From 2-01-FULL-49-17 sp964553025 (GTDB taxonomy: Bacteria > Patescibacteriota > Minisyncoccia > 2-02-FULL-40-12 > GWA2-44-9): a stretch of 26,961 bases of DNA. The position numbers and the translations under genes are program-made. Of this stretch, positions 7,836-14,178 are shown in pieces. Each line of letters opens with the position of its first letter. Position 1 is the stretch's first letter. The stretch spans positions 1-26,961 of the forward strand of contig CAZKJF010000010.1 in NCBI GenBank assembly GCA_964553025.1. Direction: 5' to 3'. The notes below the pieces were generated by a model. The model worked only from the letters and a program-made list of their open reading frames with translations. It was not told the DNA's origin and ran no database searches.

Positions 7836-8270
7836 ATGACAATATTTAATCAAACCCTCCTGACCGTGGCGGTCATGCGGAGCTTTGAATCCGGCCCGAG
7901 CCGCGATTTCTATATCCTCAAGGACGCGATCCGAACCCTGATGGAAAAATCAGGTCGGCGCTTCGCGCCGGCCGAGCTCACCACGATTGAAACCCAAATC
8001 CGCCAGCAGGTTGCAGAGCTTTTGAAGTCTGGATTGCTTATCCAACACCGGCGGGACGCTCGATTCACGGTCGTCCACGCTCTCCCGGATAAGTGCGGTA
8101 TGCCCACCCAGCCGCCTACGCTCCCGTACGAAACGGCTGTTCGCCGGCCGCCGCTCTGTCAGTGCTGCGGCGCGGAAATGTATGTCCTCCAAAAACGGGA
8201 CCGTACGCATCCCTACCGCGTCGTCTGTAAAGTCTGCCGGCAGGGCTTTCTCATGGATGGGAAAATATAA
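7836..8270 (+). CDS. 144-aa protein with C-terminal zinc ribbon, unknown function
   Basis: I do not recognise a named family. The open frame extends upstream into ychF, but the ATG at 7836 lies just after the ychF stop and begins a sensible protein, MTIFNQTLLTVAVMRSFESG. Residues ~1-80 look helical and resemble a small DNA/RNA-binding helical domain (DAIRTLMEKSGRRFAPAELTTIE then QQVAELLKSGLLIQHRRD). The C-terminal ~35 residues hold CQCCGAEMYVLQ and CKVCRQGF, two knuckles of a zinc ribbon. No Shine-Dalgarno sequence is present, and TATATC about 16 nt upstream could be a -10 box. It probably belongs to the ychF transcription unit, which ends at the strong terminator right after its stop. An ATG at 7875 is an alternative start. 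Confidence 0.7.
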   Translation: MTIFNQTLLTVAVMRSFESGPSRDFYILKDAIRTLMEKSGRRFAPAELTTIETQIRQQVAELLKSGLLIQHRRDARFTVVHALPDKCGMPTQPPTLPYETAVRRPPLCQCCGAEMYVLQKRDRTHPYRVVCKVCRQGFLMDGKI

Positions 8271-8300
8271 AAAAAGCGGGCCCTTCGGGCCCGCTTTTTC
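8268..8300 (+). terminator. Strong bidirectional-type terminator after the zinc-ribbon gene
   Basis: AAAAAGCGGGCCC-TTC-GGGCCCGCTTTTT, a near-perfect stem of eight G/C pairs flanked by A- and T-tracts. It ends the ychF unit and isolates the ribosomal protein operon downstream. Confidence 0.9.
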
Positions 8301-8311
8301 GTTCTCAAGAC

Positions 8312-8340
8312 TTGACTAAAACCAACTCTTTTGATACCAT
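8312..8340 (+). promoter_or_regulatory. Promoter of the rpsF-ssb-rpsR operon
   Basis: TTGACT (8312-8317), a 17-nt spacer ending in TGA, then TACCAT (8335-8340). Transcription should start near 8347, leaving a leader of about 85 nt before rpsF. Confidence 0.65.
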
Positions 8341-8383
8341 AATGCCAGTCAATTAACACGCGTCCGCGCTCGGCAGAATACCC

Positions 8384-8432
8384 ATGAACGGGACCCCTCG
8401 TCCCTTCTCTGCCGGCCGTCCCGCGCCAGAGC
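8384..8432 (+). promoter_or_regulatory. Structured rpsF leader, candidate S6:S18 autoregulatory site
   Basis: The leader can form alternative hairpins. GGGAC (8390-8394) can pair with GTCCC at 8400-8404, or CGGGAC (8389-8394) with GTCCCG at 8418-8423. CTCTG (8407-8411) can pair with CAGAG (8427-8431), which ends one base before the ATG and encloses a CCG-containing segment. In many bacteria the S6:S18 complex represses this operon by binding a leader structure with a conserved CCG. The match here is by context and is not a full consensus fit. Confidence 0.4.
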
Positions 8433-8879
8433 ATGACGGACACCCGTCGGAACTATGAGCTCGCGTTCCATATCAATCCGAATCTAGACGAACCCCGCAT
8501 CGCCCAGATTTCCAATGAGCTCAAAGACCAGGTCAGCAAAGCTAAAGGCATCATCTCGTTCACCAAAGAACCGGAGCGCATCCGCCTTTCCTACCCGATC
8601 CGCGGCAATGCCAACAGCTACTTCGGCTATATCCAGTTCAGCACCGAGGAGACTGACGGCTTGGCCAGCGTCGAAGAGTACATTAAACTAAATCCCGATA
8701 TTATCCGGTCGCTGACCGTCCGCCTTCCGTCAGACGCCCAGAAGAGCCAAGCGCTCATGCGCCAGGCCAAAGCCCGCGAACGCATGGAGAAAAAGGCCAA
8801 AGTCGCGCCCGAGAAAGCTCCGGCCGTGCCCAATGAGAAACTGGACAAAGAGCTTGAAGATATTATCGAGAAGTTATAA
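8433..8879 (+). CDS. rpsF: 30S ribosomal protein bS6
   Basis: 148 aa. bS6 binds 16S rRNA as a heterodimer with bS18 in the platform of the 30S subunit. NYELAFHINPNLDE at residues 7-20 is the typical first strand, followed by a ferredoxin-like fold (GIISFTKEPERIRLSYPI, NSYFGYIQFST) up to about residue 100. A charged Lys/Glu/Ala-rich tail then ends in DIIEKL. The family core is about 95-100 aa, so the tail is an extension of the kind seen in several phyla. There is no good Shine-Dalgarno sequence, and the ATG is one base after a possible leader hairpin. ssb follows after 9 nt and rpsR after ssb, the classical order. Confidence 0.95.
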   Translation: MTDTRRNYELAFHINPNLDEPRIAQISNELKDQVSKAKGIISFTKEPERIRLSYPIRGNANSYFGYIQFSTEETDGLASVEEYIKLNPDIIRSLTVRLPSDAQKSQALMRQAKARERMEKKAKVAPEKAPAVPNEKLDKELEDIIEKL

Positions 8880-8888
8880 GCTAACCGT

Positions 8889-9377
8889 ATGAATCTCAAT
8901 AAAGTATTCCTCATCGGTCGATTGACCCGCGATCCCGAAACCCGCAGCACCCCGAGCGGCCAGACGGTCACCACCCTCGGCTTGGCCACTAACCGTGTCT
9001 GGAGCGATGCCTCCGGCCGCAAAGAAGCCACTGAATATCACAATGTCGTTGCCTGGGGCCGCCTCGGCGAGATCGCCAGCAACTATCTCAAGAAAGGCGG
9101 GCTCGTTCTGATTGAAGGCCGCATGCAGACCCGCTCCTGGACCGGCAAGGACAACGTCAAACGCTACACCACCGAGATCGTAGCCGAGAACCTTCAGCTC
9201 GGTCCGCGCTCCGCCGCCGGCGGCTCCTACGAGCCCTCCAGCGCCCCGCGACGTTCATCTGCTCCCGCCGCAGCCCCGATGGACAGCGACATCCCCATCA
9301 TCGACGAGAACGAGCCGCTAAACGCCGGCATCGAGGAAGATGAAATGAAGATCAAAGAATCAGATTTACCATTCTAA
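8889..9377 (+). CDS. ssb: Single-stranded DNA-binding protein
   Basis: 162 aa. SSB coats single-stranded DNA in replication, repair and recombination and recruits partners through its C-terminal tip. Residues 1-~108 are the OB fold, from MNLNKVFLIGRLTRDPE through EYHNVVAWGRLGEIASNYLKKG and VLIEGRMQTRSW. A Ser/Pro/Ala-rich linker follows, then an acidic tail ending in KESDLPF, the expected partner-binding tip with a final Pro-Phe. The start has no Shine-Dalgarno sequence and lies 9 nt after the rpsF stop. rpsR begins 4 nt after the ssb stop, so translational coupling is likely. Confidence 0.97.
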   Translation: MNLNKVFLIGRLTRDPETRSTPSGQTVTTLGLATNRVWSDASGRKEATEYHNVVAWGRLGEIASNYLKKGGLVLIEGRMQTRSWTGKDNVKRYTTEIVAENLQLGPRSAAGGSYEPSSAPRRSSAPAAAPMDSDIPIIDENEPLNAGIEEDEMKIKESDLPF

Positions 9378-9381
9378 CCCT

Positions 9382-9591
9382 ATGAACTGCAATCTCTGTC
9401 AAAACAACATTGAACACATGGACTACAAGAACACGCGCGAACTGCGTAAGTTCGTGACGTCCCAATTTAAGATCGGCACGTCGCGTCGCAACGGCCTCTG
9501 CGCCAAGCATCAGCGAATGATCGCCAATGCCGTCAAACTCGCCCGCTTCATGGCTCTCATGCCCTACACGCGCAACCAGACGGTTCGATAG
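9382..9591 (+). CDS. rpsR: 30S ribosomal protein bS18
   Basis: 69 aa, normal size. bS18 pairs with bS6 in the small-subunit platform. The N-terminus carries CNLCQNN, and CAKHQR lies near residue 48, so this is the zinc-binding (C+) form. The core DYKNTRELRKFVTSQFKI and the GTSRRNGLCAKHQRMIANAVKLARFMALMPYT signature are clear. It is the last gene of the rpsF-ssb-rpsR operon. The stop is followed by a long hairpin at 9614-9658. Confidence 0.97.
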   Translation: MNCNLCQNNIEHMDYKNTRELRKFVTSQFKIGTSRRNGLCAKHQRMIANAVKLARFMALMPYTRNQTVR

Positions 9592-9605
9592 TATTTCTTG
9601 ATTGA

Positions 9606-9660
9606 AAAGAAACATTCCCCCTTCTCATTGCGACTACATCGCGATGAGAAGGGGGAATTG
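9606..9660 (-). terminator. Long hairpin between convergent rpsR and the surface-protein gene
   Basis: Arms 9614-9632 and 9640-9658 form a 19-bp stem with one G-T wobble and a 7-nt loop. On the minus strand it is followed by GTTTCTTTTC, a T-rich run that suits a terminator for the surface-protein gene. On the plus strand few T's follow, so termination of rpsR would be weaker. Confidence 0.7.
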
Positions 9661-9706
9661 TCGCATCAGGCCGGCATTTCATCCCGGAACCGGGCCTTAG
9701 GCAAGC

Positions 9707-12700
9707 TCAACTCCCCGCTCCATTCAACACTTCCCTGGTTTTCGGCCCCACATACCCGTACGCGGGATCACCGGGCAGGGCTAGATTGTGAGCTTTCTGA
9801 AAGGCCTGGACGGCTCCTTTCGTGATGGGGCCGAAGTAGGTGGTAGTAGAAGTTGATTGGGGAAAGAAACCAAGCGATTTCAGGGTTTCTTGGAGTATTC
9901 TGACTTGGGGGCTGGAAACACCCTGGTAGAGCGGAATGGATATAAGGGGATGAGATACGGAAGTGGACACGGTTTTAGAACTTCCGTCAGGGTAGGTTTC
10001 CGAGGCTGGGACGGTGAGGATGCTTGTCCAGGCGTAGCCTAACGCGGAGAAGACGCTTGGGTTGGGAATCCAGCGTTTTTGGCCATTCTCCACGACGTAT
10101 ACCCTGGGGTCACCCACATATGTGATGAGGGTGCCGGGGGGACGGGAGGCTGAGGCTACACCTTCCCCACCCACCTGGTTTGGGTGAGGCAGGAAGGCGA
10201 GGCCGACTGCACCAGGAGCGGGGGTGGGAGAAGGGGTGGGACTCGGAGAGGGGGTAGGCGTGGGAGATGCGGTAGGGGTCGGCGTCGGCGTCGGCGTCGG
10301 ACTTGGCGTGGGTGTGGGTGTTGCCGGTAAGACGTATTCGTAGGCTCCGGCGGCGCCGGTACCGTCGTTGCGGCGGGCGACGCCGTCGAGGTCGTATGGG
10401 AGGAGTGATTGATCCGCGGCAACAAGATTCAAAGCTGGAGAAGACTCGGTAAGATGGTAATCGCCATTGCCGGTACCGCTGCCGAGAATAGAATTGTCGG
10501 CCACATATTGTGGATCGGTTGAGTGGCCGACGACTGAATTCAAGCCGGCAAACTTCGGCAGAAAGCCGCCGAAAGTGCCTGTTCGTTCCAGATACGCGTT
10601 CTGACCTAGACTGACGCCATGAGTGATGCTGTGGTTTCCGTACCGAACCCCGTCCGGTGTCCCGCCATGAGCATCGATATCCGTCACGGTATTGTAGTTA
10701 TCAAATATATTTCCCTTGATGGACCAATTGCGGCGCCAAACCGGGCCGACTCCATTCAGGTTATAATCGTTATATGCGCCATTGAATCTTTGCCCCACCA
10801 CCGTATTGTTCCAAAACAGGACATTGTTGACATCGGTTGAAGACGAGTCTGCGGCAATTTGCACTTCCGGCGGCGTATCGCCGCTTATTCTTTCTAAAAC
10901 ATTCTGCACAATTGCCATGCCGTTCTCCCCCGTTAATCCTCCGCCAATCAAAGCAGAACTCGCGCTTGTTTTGGAAAGAATATTAAACGCCCAGATGGGG
11001 CCCAAATTTGCCGGCGAACCTTGGCTTGTGACCGAATCCGTAATTTTACCGCCACCGGTCCAGTTAAAATTATTGCCTAGCACTGTATATCCTAATATTG
11101 TCTTCCCGCTAAGAGTTGTCATTGATTTATTCCCTCTGACCAATGCGCGGGGAGAATTAAGCGTCGCCGTAAATAACTGCAATTCGGTATCGTTATAGAA
11201 TTGAGAATCGGTAAAGTAATTTACCGTATTAACATAAACTGTTGCGCTCCCTGTCGAAGCAAAATCCGACTTATCTATCCAGAGCGCATCCATGCTCGTA
11301 AAGCCCTGGGTAGTGCTATTGGTAATTTTCACATCTTCCAACTTCAAATGCTCGTTTATCTGCTTCGTACCGCTGGCAGAAGAAATCAAAACATTAGCGC
11401 GAGTCGATCCTGGAAATTTCGTAACGGTAAGCCAAGGGGTGGATGAGGCCTTCCCGCCCGTTGAGACCGACCCGCCCGTCCATACGTGGGATCCTTCTTT
11501 CAGATAAATGATCCCGGCGCCGGTATCATTCCGGCCATGGTTCGTGTTGTTATACGCGGCGATGGCGTTGGCCGCGGCATAAATATTAAGGAACGCCGCC
11601 GGTGGATTTTGTGAATCGAACGCAGATTGGTCCACGGCCTGGCCGGTAGTATTGTTTCCATTAGTTGAATCGACAACCGCAACGGTCACCCCGTAGGTGT
11701 TATCCTTATCCAATAAATAATACTGTGGTGCATAGAGGGGCGTCGGCATACTGTTAACCCCGTCACTGGTATCCAATACGGAATTAGCATCGCCGTACCA
11801 CGGATAGGCTTTGAAATTACAGGTCAGAGTATCCCCGTTTATCAAAGAAGCAGTCGGCACTTCGCCGATATATTCGACAACTGGTACCGTATCACCGACC
11901 GTATCATCTACGGTCGGTGATACCACGGTATCGGTCGCGGTATTCGAATGCTCATCAGCACATTCGAAAACAACCGTTCTAACCGGTCGGCCCTGCTGGG
12001 CCGACCGGTGGAAGGCAACGGCACGAAGCGTGACGGCGCTGCCGGTAACCCGGTCATATCCCGGATATGACCAATTGGCGATCACTTTAGGATAATCTTC
12101 GGCAGAGTTATTGGTGACAGAGAAATCGCTGACTGCGCTGTTGCCATTGCCGCCTTGAGTATAGAAAGCTGCGGGAGCGGTGAAAGTTAACGTATCATCC
12201 GAATATATCCAATCGCTCAAAGCAACCCGCACCGTAACACTCCCGCTGTTGTCCGTTTCATTGGCCGTGGCATTATCGGGATACACCTTTCGCTCGTAAT
12301 TGGTAGCATACACCTTACGAGTTACCGTCGTCGGATTTCCGGAATCATCAAAACCTTGAGACGTAACCGTGAAATAGGGTGTGTTTGCCGTAGGTGCGTT
12401 GTTCGTACCCAGGTTAAAATTATATGTCCCGCCGGTAGAAAGCCCGTCGATATCAATCTCCGCGACCCAGCCCTCGCCTCTCTCATCGTCCGTGATTCTC
12501 ACCGCCGTAATGTCTCCGGTCGCAGCATGAATATTGGCGGGAAAAAATAAAAAAAGGAAATCTGCCAGAGAAAAAAACAAAATAAGAGCAAGAACGCAGA
12601 TTCTTCGAAAAAATCTAAGCTTTGCTTGTATCTTTTTGCTCTCTCCCGCCAAGTTGGATAAGTTTTTAACGCTAAAATGAGTCCAAAAAACCATGAGAGT

Positions 12701-12712
12701 ATGGTAGCTCAT
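9707..12712 (-). CDS. Secreted beta-helix surface protein with Pro/Thr linker and peptidoglycan-binding tail
   Basis: 1001 aa. Residues ~35-63 are a signal peptide: basic KLRFFRR, then a long hydrophobic core, cleavable after NIHA. Residues ~65-330 look like beta-sandwich repeats rich in Thr/Asn/Asp. About 340-775 reads as a right-handed beta-helix ending in the common closing pattern SSPALN...DLDGVARRND...GAYEY. A Pro/Thr/Ser linker spans ~796-833. A module with VYVVENGQKRWIPNP follows near 870-890; I know this type from CPR surface proteins but not its role. The last ~75 residues are a PG_binding_1 domain (VRILQETLKSLGFFP, FGPITKGAVQAFQKAH). It is probably anchored to the wall and exposed outside, for attachment or glycan binding. 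A start at residue 7 (12694) is equally possible and would be leaderless. It lies downstream of recA with no terminator between. Confidence 0.85.
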   Translation of the reverse strand: MSYHTLMVFWTHFSVKNLSNLAGESKKIQAKLRFFRRICVLALILFFSLADFLFLFFPANIHAATGDITAVRITDDERGEGWVAEIDIDGLSTGGTYNFNLGTNNAPTANTPYFTVTSQGFDDSGNPTTVTRKVYATNYERKVYPDNATANETDNSGSVTVRVALSDWIYSDDTLTFTAPAAFYTQGGNGNSAVSDFSVTNNSAEDYPKVIANWSYPGYDRVTGSAVTLRAVAFHRSAQQGRPVRTVVFECADEHSNTATDTVVSPTVDDTVGDTVPVVEYIGEVPTASLINGDTLTCNFKAYPWYGDANSVLDTSDGVNSMPTPLYAPQYYLLDKDNTYGVTVAVVDSTNGNNTTGQAVDQSAFDSQNPPAAFLNIYAAANAIAAYNNTNHGRNDTGAGIIYLKEGSHVWTGGSVSTGGKASSTPWLTVTKFPGSTRANVLISSASGTKQINEHLKLEDVKITNSTTQGFTSMDALWIDKSDFASTGSATVYVNTVNYFTDSQFYNDTELQLFTATLNSPRALVRGNKSMTTLSGKTILGYTVLGNNFNWTGGGKITDSVTSQGSPANLGPIWAFNILSKTSASSALIGGGLTGENGMAIVQNVLERISGDTPPEVQIAADSSSTDVNNVLFWNNTVVGQRFNGAYNDYNLNGVGPVWRRNWSIKGNIFDNYNTVTDIDAHGGTPDGVRYGNHSITHGVSLGQNAYLERTGTFGGFLPKFAGLNSVVGHSTDPQYVADNSILGSGTGNGDYHLTESSPALNLVAADQSLLPYDLDGVARRNDGTGAAGAYEYVLPATPTPTPSPTPTPTPTPTASPTPTPSPSPTPSPTPAPGAVGLAFLPHPNQVGGEGVASASRPPGTLITYVGDPRVYVVENGQKRWIPNPSVFSALGYAWTSILTVPASETYPDGSSKTVSTSVSHPLISIPLYQGVSSPQVRILQETLKSLGFFPQSTSTTTYFGPITKGAVQAFQKAHNLALPGDPAYGYVGPKTREVLNGAGS
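10213..10326 (-). repeat. Low-complexity DNA coding for the Pro/Thr/Ser linker
   Basis: Degenerate hexamer repeats, including four GGCGTC units at about 10278-10300, encode alternating Pro-Thr and Pro-Ser dipeptides. The linker separates the beta-helix from the wall-binding modules and could vary in length by slippage or recombination. Confidence 0.8.
11854..12072 (-). repeat. Cluster of perfect inverted repeats inside the surface-protein gene
   Basis: Five hairpins follow one another in about 220 bases of coding sequence: 11854-11868 (5-bp stem), 11890-11922 (14-bp perfect stem, 5-nt loop), 11943-11968 (8 bp), 11982-12009 (12-bp perfect stem, TGCT loop) and 12052-12072 (10 bp, 1-nt centre). 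They encode residues ~213-286 in the beta-sandwich part. No T-tracts follow, so they are not terminators. Confidence 0.75.
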
Positions 12713-12761
12713 TTATGCAATACGGACAAGCTAATATTTTACGGCGTCAAGAGCGGGTATT

Positions 12762-13874
12762 TTACCGTTTGAATTCTCGAGGTTTAGCCTCTTCGGTTAT
12801 CGGAGCAAGTTCTTCGGCTGCAGCTGCGTCTTTGATCTTTTTGACCAGTTCTTTCTCAATTTTGGGATTTTCTTTGAGATAATTCCGGGCCCCATCGATT
12901 CCCTGGCCGATCTTCTCGCCGTTATAGCTGAACCAGGAGCCTGACTTGGTGAGAATATTGTAGCGGACGCCTGCATTGATGATATCGGCTTGGCGCGAGA
13001 TGCCCTCGTTGTAGAGAATGTCGAATTCACAGGTGCGGAACGGCGGCGCGACTTTATTCTTCACAATCTTGATCTTGACCCGATTGCCGACGATCTTTTC
13101 GCCAGCCTGAATCTGGGCTGATTTGCGGATCTCGATGCGGACGGAGGAATAGAACTTCAGGGCCATGCCGCCCGGCGTCGTTTCAGGATTGCCGAACATG
13201 ATGCCGATCTTCATGCGAAGCTGATTGATGAAAATAACGGTGGTCTTGGACTTGGCGACGCTGGCAGTGAGCTTACGGAGGGCATGGGACATGAGGCGGG
13301 CTTGGACGCCGACGTGCTGCTGGTCCATTTCACCCTCAATCTCGGCCCGCGGCGTGAGAGCCGCAACCGAGTCGACGACGATGACATCAATACCGCCTGA
13401 TTTTACGAGCGATTCAACGATATCCAAGGCCTGTTCGCCCGTATCCGGCTGGGAAATGAGAAGCTGGTCTATTTTGACGCCGATCCGCTTGGCATATTCA
13501 GGGTCCAAAGCGTGTTCAGCATCCACGTATGCGGCCACTCCGCCGGCTTTCTGGGCTTCACTGACAATATGGAGGCAGAGGGTCGTCTTACCCGACGATT
13601 CAGGGCCGTAGATTTCGATGATGCGGCCGCGGGGCACGCCGCCGACGCCCAAAGCGACATCCAGAGAAATGGAGCCCGTCGGGATCACGTCAACGTCAAC
13701 CTTGCTGACTTGGCCCAGGCGCATGATCGAACCGTCCCCGTATTTGTCTTGGAGCTCCTTGACCATCAATTCGACCTGTTTGTTTTTGGCGTCCGAGACC
13801 TTGGCTGCCTTATCTTCCGTATCGCGCGAGGCTGATTTTCCGGCTGGCTTTTCGGATTGTTTTTTGGCAATCAT
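12762..13874 (-). CDS. recA: Recombinase RecA
   Basis: 370 aa. RecA forms ATP-dependent filaments on single-stranded DNA for homologous recombination and SOS induction. A ~30-residue Lys/Ala/Ser-rich extension precedes the usual N-terminal helix (VELMVKELQDKYGDGSIMRLG). Walker A is GPESSGKTT near residue 90, EHALDPEYAKRIGV follows, Walker B is DVIVVDSVAAL, L1 is EGEMDQQHVG, and L2 carries FINQLRMKIGIMFGNPETTPGG. The C-terminus has the RecA cap domain with KSGSWFSYNGEKIGQG. TACAAT on the minus strand (13901-13906) with TTGCGT 16 nt upstream is a plausible promoter, giving a ~20-nt leader without a Shine-Dalgarno sequence. No LexA box is recognisable. Confidence 0.97.
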   Translation of the reverse strand: MIAKKQSEKPAGKSASRDTEDKAAKVSDAKNKQVELMVKELQDKYGDGSIMRLGQVSKVDVDVIPTGSISLDVALGVGGVPRGRIIEIYGPESSGKTTLCLHIVSEAQKAGGVAAYVDAEHALDPEYAKRIGVKIDQLLISQPDTGEQALDIVESLVKSGGIDVIVVDSVAALTPRAEIEGEMDQQHVGVQARLMSHALRKLTASVAKSKTTVIFINQLRMKIGIMFGNPETTPGGMALKFYSSVRIEIRKSAQIQAGEKIVGNRVKIKIVKNKVAPPFRTCEFDILYNEGISRQADIINAGVRYNILTKSGSWFSYNGEKIGQGIDGARNYLKENPKIEKELVKKIKDAAAAEELAPITEEAKPREFKR

Positions 13875-13900
13875 GGAAAAAGATTAAATTTGCTGCTTAC

Positions 13901-13928
13901 ATTGTACAAAACGGCTCCGCAAACGCAA
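13901..13928 (-). promoter_or_regulatory. Predicted promoter of recA
   Basis: On the minus strand TTGCGT (13928-13923), a 16-nt spacer and TACAAT (13906-13901), about 26 nt before the ATG. I see no SOS operator in it. Confidence 0.5.
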
Positions 13929-13934
13929 GATGAC

Positions 13935-13961
13935 AAACGGCCGGCTTTCAGCCAGCCGTTT
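13935..13961 (-). other. Hairpin overlapping the end of the 62-aa gene
   Basis: AAACGGC-CGGC and GCC-A-GCCGTTT form an 11-bp stem with one C-A mismatch around a 5-nt loop. The TGA stop of the 62-aa gene lies at 13948-13950, in the loop. No T-tract follows, so termination between this gene and recA would be weak. Confidence 0.45.
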
Positions 13962-14136
13962 CAGGCTCGTCGTAGTTGGATTTCAGGCGTTCGCGCCAGA
14001 GGGCTTCGGACTCTTTGAATCGGATGCAGTTCTGGCAGTTGCAATCGGGATTCTCCCGCACGTGGCGGGCGATCTTGGCGAGAGCCTGGACATCGATCCG
14101 GCCCTTCGTACTGGACGTAAATTTTGAGCGGCCCAT
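13948..14136 (-). CDS. 62-aa protein with a CxCxxC motif between ftsK and recA
   Basis: I do not recognise this family. The protein is small and charged, starting MGRSKFTSSTKGRIDVQA. A helical stretch (LAKIARHVREN) is followed by DCNCQNCIRF, a CxCxxC cluster that could bind a metal, and another charged helix (KESEALWRERLKSNYDEPE). It sits 42 nt after the ftsK stop and before recA on the same strand. On the minus strand TGATATACT (extended -10, TATACT at 14149-14154) precedes the ATG by 12 nt. That supports a separate promoter with a very short leader. The opposite-strand frame over this stretch is less protein-like. Confidence 0.6.
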   Translation of the reverse strand: MGRSKFTSSTKGRIDVQALAKIARHVRENPDCNCQNCIRFKESEALWRERLKSNYDEPETAG

Positions 14137-14148
14137 GGAGCTGGGCCC

Positions 14149-14157
14149 AGTATATCA
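14149..14157 (-). promoter_or_regulatory. Extended -10 promoter of the 62-aa gene
   Basis: TGA followed by TATACT on the minus strand, 12 nt before the ATG at 14136. The expected leader is about 5 nt and there is no Shine-Dalgarno sequence. Confidence 0.45.
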
Positions 14158-14178
14158 AACAGCCGCAGAAAGTATAGC

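Noticed and set aside
9598..9825. 75-codon plus-strand frame after rpsR
   Set aside because: It runs through the long hairpin and into the antisense of the surface protein, and has no ribosome site or protein-like pattern.
11854..12072. Inverted repeats as an integron, transposon end or CRISPR array
   Set aside because: Stems differ in sequence and length, there is no integrase or transposase nearby, and the reading frame continues through them.
12713..12761. Terminator between recA and the surface-protein gene
   Set aside because: Only short imperfect repeats of ATTTTAC are present; no stem with a T-tract was found.
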